Shown here piece by piece: positions 5,591 to 10,199 of a DNA stretch of 10,199 nucleotides (positions are counted from its first letter, which is position 1; every line of letters starts with the position of its first letter). The notes below the pieces were generated by a model that saw only the letters and a list, made by a program, of their open reading frames with translations, made no database searches and had not been told where the DNA came from. The translations under genes were made by a program, and so were the position numbers. Origin of the DNA: Melioribacter sp. (GTDB lineage Bacteria; Bacteroidota; Ignavibacteria; Ignavibacteriales; Melioribacteraceae); contig JAENZU010000082.1 in assembly GCA_016841125.1 (NCBI GenBank), forward strand, positions 1 through 10,199, written 5' to 3'.

Positions 5591-7639
5591 ATGCTTACCA
5601 GATCAATACTTGCTTTAATTATATTTTTTATCAGTTCAATCACCGCACAAAATTTAATTGATGGGGCAGAGAGCGTTGCTTATCATGCTCCAACCAACTC
5701 TTATTTTGTCTCAAGCTTGATGAATAATCGAGTGGTTAAAATAGATAGTCAAAATAACTACACAATATTTAAGGATGGAATTATTGCATTCGGCAATTGC
5801 ATAAAAGGGGATACACTATTTTTATCAAGCGGAAACTCCGTTAATGGAATTGATGTCTATACCGGAGATATAGTTTTTAATGTTAGTGTTGCCGGAACTA
5901 TTCAATTTGACGGAATGACCTATAAGGGAAATAATTTGTATGTAGTAGAAACACGATCGAATAGAATTTTAAAGATAGATATTTCAACCGGCGCCTATTC
6001 TTACTTGGTTGCTTCCGGATTAGAACCAACCACACAAGATTTATTTTACGATCATTTCAACGATAGAATTTTAGTATGTGCTTACGGTGAAAATTCATCA
6101 ATCCTTGCTATAGATCCAAACACAGGGGAAATAACGGAACTGGTTGAGTCTTACGGAAGGTTTGACGGTGTGACGATGGACCTAAACGGATTTGTATATT
6201 TAAGTACTCACGTAAACGGCGGGCAAGTATTAATGTATGACAATAATTTTTCCATTGATCCCGTTGTTATTTATCAGGGTATTGAGGAACCTGCCGGTTT
6301 GGATTACAATATTGAAAATAAAATCATTGCTGTTCCAAGTTTTATCGGCGATGAAGTGATCTTTATAGAAATTGACGAAAATTATTTTTACCCCGATTTT
6401 GATCAGGATAAAATGACGGGACATTCTCCATTGACTGTGAAGTTTACAAATAAAACTTTAACAAATCACACGGTCGAAAGTTTTAAATGGGATTTTGATA
6501 ATGACGGTACTATTGATTCTGAAGAAGAGAATCCCACATTTACATTTACTCAAAACGAAACTTATACTGTTTCGCTTACAGTCACAACAAACCTCGATCA
6601 AATAACAGTTATTAAAGACAGCATAATTTATGTTTTCGACGGAGAGTCATCATTATTGATGGAAACCAATGAATCGCGAGCAGTAGTAAATTTTTCGCCG
6701 GAGCTGAATTTAATTGATAAGCTTACTGTTGAAGCCTTTATTTTTATTGAGGAATATCCAACTCGCTTAAGAGGCGGAACTATAATAGATAAATCGGCTT
6801 ACCGTTTTTACATCACCGGTTCGGCACTTGGTGCTGTTGGTGATAGAAGTCTTGTGGCAACATTAAAGTTATCAAATGGAAAAACAATAACTATAACCGG
6901 ACCCGACGATGTAATAGAAATAGGGAAATGGCAACATGTAGCCTTTAGTTTTGATTCTACACAAAGTGAGGTGAAATTTTATATAAATGGAAATGCCATT
7001 CAATCAACAGTTCTGGGATCAAATCCGCTTGAAGGGGGACTGGTAAATAACGAAACAAATAATTTATATATTGGAAATGAAGCGAATAACTCAAGCGGTA
7101 TAAATGGAAAAATTGATGAAGTGAGAATTTGGAATTTTGCCAGACCGAGTGCGGAGATATTATCGACACTCAAAAATAAACTTGCTGGAACTGAGCCGGG
7201 ATTGATTGCTTATTGGAATATGAATGAAGGTAGTGGAACAGAACTGATTGATAATTCGCCAAACAATAATACAGCGGCAATCGAGTTTGCCCCTTACAGA
7301 CAAGGTGTTGATTTTGAAAGTATTACTTTTGTTGAAACTCAATACAATATAAGTATTGCAGATCGTTTTGATTTGCTTCAGAATTATCCAAATCCATTTA
7401 ATCCAACTACGGTTATTCAATATCAAATTGATGAGCCCTCAAATGTTTCACTTAATGTTTATGATATTTTAGGTAATGAGGTTGCTGAACTATTTAACGG
7501 CTATGAAACACCGGGTAGTTATACAATCAAGTGGAACAGCACAGATAAAAAAGGTAATCAAGTTTCTTCGGGAATTTATTTTTATTCATTGCGTTCAAAC
7601 CAAAATGTGATCACAAAGAAGATGATTTTGCTTCGGTAA
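5591..7639 (+). CDS. Secreted multidomain protein with T9SS sorting domain (beta-propeller, PKD, LamG-like)
   Basis: 682 residues. Residues 1-19 (MLTRSILALIIFFISSITA) form a signal peptide. Residues 20-262 look like an NHL/SMP-30-type beta-propeller, with repeated 'RVVKID', 'NRILKID', 'SILAID' blades. Residues 268-350 are a PKD domain (SPLTVKFTNKT, WDFDNDGT, YTVSLTV). Residues 355-565 are a concanavalin A-like LamG-type domain (WQHVAFSFDS, VKFYINGN, IDEVRIWNFARP, AYWNMNEGSGT). Residues 595-682 are a type IX secretion sorting domain (LLQNYPNPFNPTT, YDILGNEV, SGIYFYSLRS, KKMILLR). It should be exported by Sec, carried through the outer membrane by T9SS, and released or kept at the surface. Propeller, PKD and LamG suggest binding to carbohydrate or protein; no catalytic residues were recognised. 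LytTR-like sites upstream hint at control by the divergent two-component system. Confidence 0.88.
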   Translation: MLTRSILALIIFFISSITAQNLIDGAESVAYHAPTNSYFVSSLMNNRVVKIDSQNNYTIFKDGIIAFGNCIKGDTLFLSSGNSVNGIDVYTGDIVFNVSVAGTIQFDGMTYKGNNLYVVETRSNRILKIDISTGAYSYLVASGLEPTTQDLFYDHFNDRILVCAYGENSSILAIDPNTGEITELVESYGRFDGVTMDLNGFVYLSTHVNGGQVLMYDNNFSIDPVVIYQGIEEPAGLDYNIENKIIAVPSFIGDEVIFIEIDENYFYPDFDQDKMTGHSPLTVKFTNKTLTNHTVESFKWDFDNDGTIDSEEENPTFTFTQNETYTVSLTVTTNLDQITVIKDSIIYVFDGESSLLMETNESRAVVNFSPELNLIDKLTVEAFIFIEEYPTRLRGGTIIDKSAYRFYITGSALGAVGDRSLVATLKLSNGKTITITGPDDVIEIGKWQHVAFSFDSTQSEVKFYINGNAIQSTVLGSNPLEGGLVNNETNNLYIGNEANNSSGINGKIDEVRIWNFARPSAEILSTLKNKLAGTEPGLIAYWNMNEGSGTELIDNSPNNNTAAIEFAPYRQGVDFESITFVETQYNISIADRFDLLQNYPNPFNPTTVIQYQIDEPSNVSLNVYDILGNEVAELFNGYETPGSYTIKWNSTDKKGNQVSSGIYFYSLRSNQNVITKKMILLR

Positions 7640-7679
7640 GAAAAGTTTTCGTAATAACACAGTATACTAATTTAAATTC

Positions 7680-7714
7680 ATTACTTATAAAGTTGAGTGA
7701 AATTACTTATACAG
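7680..7714 (+). repeat. Two 13-bp direct repeats 22 bp apart
   Basis: ATTACTTATAAAG (7680-7692) and ATTACTTATACAG (7702-7714) differ at one base and start 22 bp apart. They end 7 bases before the start codon of the small membrane protein. They could be an operator with two-turn spacing, or a chance match in AT-rich DNA. Confidence 0.45.
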
Positions 7715-7721
7715 ATAATAT

Positions 7722-7889
7722 ATGAAAAACAATAAAGTAATGATATTACTTCTTCTAATATTAGGGTTAGCTCTGCTCACTATCGGATTGGTGCGCAGAA
7801 ATTTCAGCATCGCTGGTGTAGGTTCAATAATTCTCGGAGTGTTAATAATTAATCGATATTTGCAAAAGAAAAGCTTTACAAAATGGTAA
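7722..7889 (+). CDS. Small two-helix membrane protein, 55 residues
   Basis: ATG 7722 opens a 55-codon frame ending in TAA at 7887. The product has two hydrophobic helices, about residues 6-23 (VMILLLLILGLALLTIGL) and 29-46 (SIAGVGSIILGVLIINRY), joined by a basic turn (VRRN), and a basic tail (LQKKSFTKW). This hairpin layout, with positive charges in turn and tail, fits a small inner-membrane protein. I do not recognise a family. Clean helix boundaries and K/R placement argue for real coding, but the ribosome binding site is weak (AGATAATAT). It lies 82 bp after the T9SS cargo gene and 205 bp before apbE; the stretch 7890-8094 shows no gene or clear signal. Confidence 0.55.
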   Translation: MKNNKVMILLLLILGLALLTIGLVRRNFSIAGVGSIILGVLIINRYLQKKSFTKW

Positions 7890-8094
7890 TAGTCGGCGTG
7901 TCAAATAAACCAAAATTATTTTTGAATTCAGATGTTAATAGTTATTAGTTTAAGCAGAAAAATTGATATTACAATCATCGCTGGCATAGCCTGCAATTAA
8001 ATTTATCATTAGGGTACTATAAAATATATTCATTTCAATTTTTGATTTTTCATATTTTTAATCTTCAGAAATCTCAGAGAGTTGAAGAAGAAAA

Positions 8095-9138
8095 ATGAAT
8101 CATCGAATTAGAACATTTTCAATAATAGTTTTAATAATTTTATTTTTATCAGGATGTGAAAAACAATCAATAGCGCCTGATCTTGTCTCCATCTCCGGTC
8201 CCACTATGGGTACTTCCTACACAATTAAATTTGTTGGTGATAATTCCTTCAGCAGTGAAAAATTGAATGAGATAAAACTTTCTGTAGATTCGGTATTAAC
8301 AAAAGTTAACCGTCAAATGTCAACGTATATAGATACTTCAGAGATATCAAAGTTCAATAAATATGAGGGAACAGATTGGTTTGAGATATCTTCTGACTTT
8401 GCATTCGTATTGAGTGAATCTAAAAGAATCGGGTTGGAAACAAATGGTGCTCTTGATATTACAATTGGACCGCTTGTTAACTTATGGGGTTTTGGTCCGC
8501 AAAATAAACCGCGGATTATTCCGGAAGATTCAGAAATTTTAGAGATGAAAAAAAATATTGGTCTAAATAAAATTATGATAAGGCTTTCTCCTCCCGCAGT
8601 AAAAAAAGAAATTCCGGCAATTTATTTGGATCTTTCAGCTACGGCAAAGGGATTTGGTGTAGATAAAGTTTTCGAATTGATAAATGCAATGGGGTATGAA
8701 AATTACTTTGTTGAGATAGGCGGAGAGGTCAGAGCTGCGGGCAGAAATCATAAAAACGAGTTTTGGAAAATTGGAGTTGCAAATCCCAGCCACCCCACTG
8801 AACCGCAGGCTGCTCTAACAATTGATAATGCAGCAGTAGCAACCTCCGGAGATTACTGGAATTATTTTGAAGAGAACGGGGTAAGATATTCACATACTAT
8901 TGATGCTCGAACAGGCAGACCAATCACTCACAAACTAGCTTCTGTTACTGTTGTCAGTGAATCTTGTATTGAAGCTGATGCACTTGCAACAGCAATTAAT
9001 GTTATGGGTCCTGAGGAAGGTTATAAATTTGCGGTTGAAAATAATTTTGCTGTCTATTTAATAGTCCGGGACAAAGATAAATTCAGCACAAAAATAACTC
9101 AGGAATTTAAAAATATATTAGATACAAAAATTGAATAA
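8095..9138 (+). CDS. apbE: FAD:protein FMN transferase (ApbE), lipoprotein
   Basis: 347 residues, usual ApbE length. The N-terminus is a lipoprotein signal with lipobox LSGC (C21), so the enzyme is anchored outside the cytoplasmic membrane. Family motifs in order: GPTMGTSYTIKF (35-46), RQMSTYIDTSEISKFN (73-88), GALDITIGPLVNLWGFGP (118-135), YLDLSATAKGFGVDKV (177-192), VEIGGEVRAAGRN (206-218), ATSGDYWNYF (249-258), YSHTIDARTGRPI (265-277) and SCIEADALATAINVMG (290-305) with the metal-binding aspartate. It moves FMN from FAD onto a Ser/Thr of exported flavoproteins, such as Nqr/Rnf subunits or FMN-binding electron-transfer proteins. No such target gene is in the window, so the substrate is unknown. 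Start supported by the signal peptide and a weak GAAGAAG site. Confidence 0.94.
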   Translation: MNHRIRTFSIIVLIILFLSGCEKQSIAPDLVSISGPTMGTSYTIKFVGDNSFSSEKLNEIKLSVDSVLTKVNRQMSTYIDTSEISKFNKYEGTDWFEISSDFAFVLSESKRIGLETNGALDITIGPLVNLWGFGPQNKPRIIPEDSEILEMKKNIGLNKIMIRLSPPAVKKEIPAIYLDLSATAKGFGVDKVFELINAMGYENYFVEIGGEVRAAGRNHKNEFWKIGVANPSHPTEPQAALTIDNAAVATSGDYWNYFEENGVRYSHTIDARTGRPITHKLASVTVVSESCIEADALATAINVMGPEEGYKFAVENNFAVYLIVRDKDKFSTKITQEFKNILDTKIE

Positions 9139-9141
9139 GAA

Positions 9142-10199
9142 TCATTTTAGTTTTCTTACAGCTTTACCTGCATGCAAAAATGAATAGGCCAATATGCCCT
9201 TTGCAGAATTATTAAATATATATTCATTGTAGATATTTATCTTAGTAGATTCCCAATCATTAATCCATTCGGCATCTGTATATAAATCGATAAATTTTAT
9301 TGTTGGGCTGCCTGAATATCTTTCAACTAGATAATTGATCATTATATGTCCGGGGGATATATTTTTATACTCCTCATTGTATCCAATTTTTAATATGTAG
9401 ATTGTATCATCAGACTTCAGGCAAAATTGACCCGCGACCGTATTAGAATTTATTTTAAGTAAATTAATTTCTACTAAACCTTGGGGAGCTAGTGAATCAA
9501 TTATGCATTTATAGTACCAGATTAAATTGTCGTGTAGTTTTACTGCAGTTTTTGTTCCGCTCAGTCCTTTCCATCCACTGGCTTCTACATCGAGGAAATT
9601 TTGATACAATAAATTAATATCTTCACCATCACTTGAACTTAAATATTCTACATCCTTTGATTGAGCTATTAGCTTCTTTGAGCGTTTTATCTTCTTTTGG
9701 AATCTTTTTTTTGTGTTAGCCAATGTTTCACTTTTGTCGAAGGTACTGAGTACACCGCTGTAACTGCCGGTCAATTGAAATTTTCTTTTATTGATTGATT
9801 TACTCCAAATACTTGCTTCACTATTTTCATCGAAACCATTTAAATAAATTACATCCCAATCAAAATTTATTTTCTTTAATCCTCTCAATAATGAATTAAA
9901 TATTTTTATTGTATTATGATTTTTATCAATAATAAAATCAGAAGTGTTAAAGTGAGAGTGTTTAGGTAATTCTAAGCATTTACACTTTACCTCCGCAATT
10001 TTCAATTTGTGATATAAAAAAGGAAATATTGCGCAGGGCTGCTCATTGTGTGTGATTAAGAAAAAAACAAATTTTTTCTTTGGGAACGGAATGTTTTTCA
10101 GAAATGCATCATAAAATTCCGGCAAATTGAAGAGTTTAAAATTTTCTTTAACCAGACTTTTCCAAATAGTGTAAATCTTTTCGAAGCCATTCTTGCCGG
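9142..10199 (-). CDS. CelD/BcsL-like GNAT (acetyltransferase_6) protein, 5' end outside the window
   Basis: The reading frame stays open to the right edge (first full codon at 10197), so the start lies beyond it. The first Met-equivalent seen inside is a TTG at 10125, which is not a credible start because the upstream codons (NGFEKIYTIWKSLVKENFKLF) continue the family's N-terminal fold. About 352 residues are visible. The pattern of a lysine/arginine-rich helix (TKKRFQKKIKRSKKLI), then EASGWKGLSGT and VAGQFCLKSDDTIYILKIGYNEEYKNISPGHIMINYL, matches the GNAT acetyltransferase_6 family found in CelD/BcsL-like proteins, often encoded near exopolysaccharide or surface-glycan genes. Exact substrate unknown; a cytoplasmic acyl- or aminoacyl-transferase is likely. 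Its stop is 3 bp from the apbE stop, convergent, with no terminator hairpin between. Confidence 0.75.
   Translation of the reverse strand, partial: GKNGFEKIYTIWKSLVKENFKLFNLPEFYDAFLKNIPFPKKKFVFFLITHNEQPCAIFPFLYHKLKIAEVKCKCLELPKHSHFNTSDFIIDKNHNTIKIFNSLLRGLKKINFDWDVIYLNGFDENSEASIWSKSINKRKFQLTGSYSGVLSTFDKSETLANTKKRFQKKIKRSKKLIAQSKDVEYLSSSDGEDINLLYQNFLDVEASGWKGLSGTKTAVKLHDNLIWYYKCIIDSLAPQGLVEINLLKINSNTVAGQFCLKSDDTIYILKIGYNEEYKNISPGHIMINYLVERYSGSPTIKFIDLYTDAEWINDWESTKINIYNEYIFNNSAKGILAYSFLHAGKAVRKLK

Noticed and set aside
5980..6003. A DxxTGA-like sequence in the T9SS cargo protein (D130-I-S-T-G-A-Y) that resembles an ApbE flavinylation site.
   Set aside because: The ApbE target motif needs Thr or Ser after Gly-Ala; here it is Tyr, and the segment repeats a propeller blade pattern, not an FMN-binding domain.
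6957..7426. Minus-strand frames inside the T9SS cargo gene, and similar ones at 2092-2307, 4320-4556 and 6230-6424.
   Set aside because: All lie inside strongly supported genes in another frame and encode low-complexity, non-family sequences.
9139..9141. A bidirectional terminator between apbE and the acetyltransferase gene.
   Set aside because: Only 3 bp separate the stops, and no hairpin was found around them.

Overview
The window is AT-rich and looks like a chromosome piece from the Bacteroidota/Chlorobi side of the tree, most likely an Ignavibacteria-type organism. The best clue is the secreted protein at 5591-7639, which ends in a type IX secretion (T9SS) sorting domain of the 'NYPNPFNPTT...YDILGNEV...GSY...SGIYFY...KKMILL' type common in that group. 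The LytS/LytTR two-component pair, the TlpA-like thioredoxin protein with a long N-terminal region and a possible TAnnTTTG promoter fit the same assignment. This is inference from protein style, not from a phylogenetic marker.

Layout. Positions 1-297 have no gene, but carry what looks like the 3' end of a tmRNA (176-201), probably left by an integration event, and an 11-bp tandem repeat. Then come, on the minus strand, a vapBC toxin-antitoxin operon (298-926) with a readable promoter and a palindromic operator, and a secreted TlpA/thioredoxin-like protein (1037-2389). From 2470 to 3534 lies a REP-type element: one Y1/HUH transposase of the RAYT/IS200-like type (2689-3135), flanked by cassettes of short hairpins, nearly all with a 6-7 bp stem and a 3-base loop. 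Next, still on minus, is a two-component operon: LytTR response regulator (3543-4271) and LytS-type histidine kinase (4271-5332), overlapping by one base.

On the plus strand follow a 682-residue T9SS cargo protein (beta-propeller, PKD, LamG-like, sorting domain), an unlisted 55-residue two-helix membrane protein (7722-7889), and a lipoprotein ApbE flavin transferase (8095-9138). A CelD/BcsL-like GNAT acetyltransferase on minus converges on apbE with a 3-bp gap and runs off the right edge.

How the parts may connect. The 258-bp divergent region between the kinase operon and the T9SS cargo gene holds three CCGTT-containing direct repeats at 21- and 20-bp steps, the geometry expected of LytTR binding sites. 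The simplest reading is that the two-component system controls the cargo gene, itself, or both. The other genes look like independent units. The most unusual part is the transposase with its family of hairpins, some of which seem to serve as terminators for neighbouring genes.
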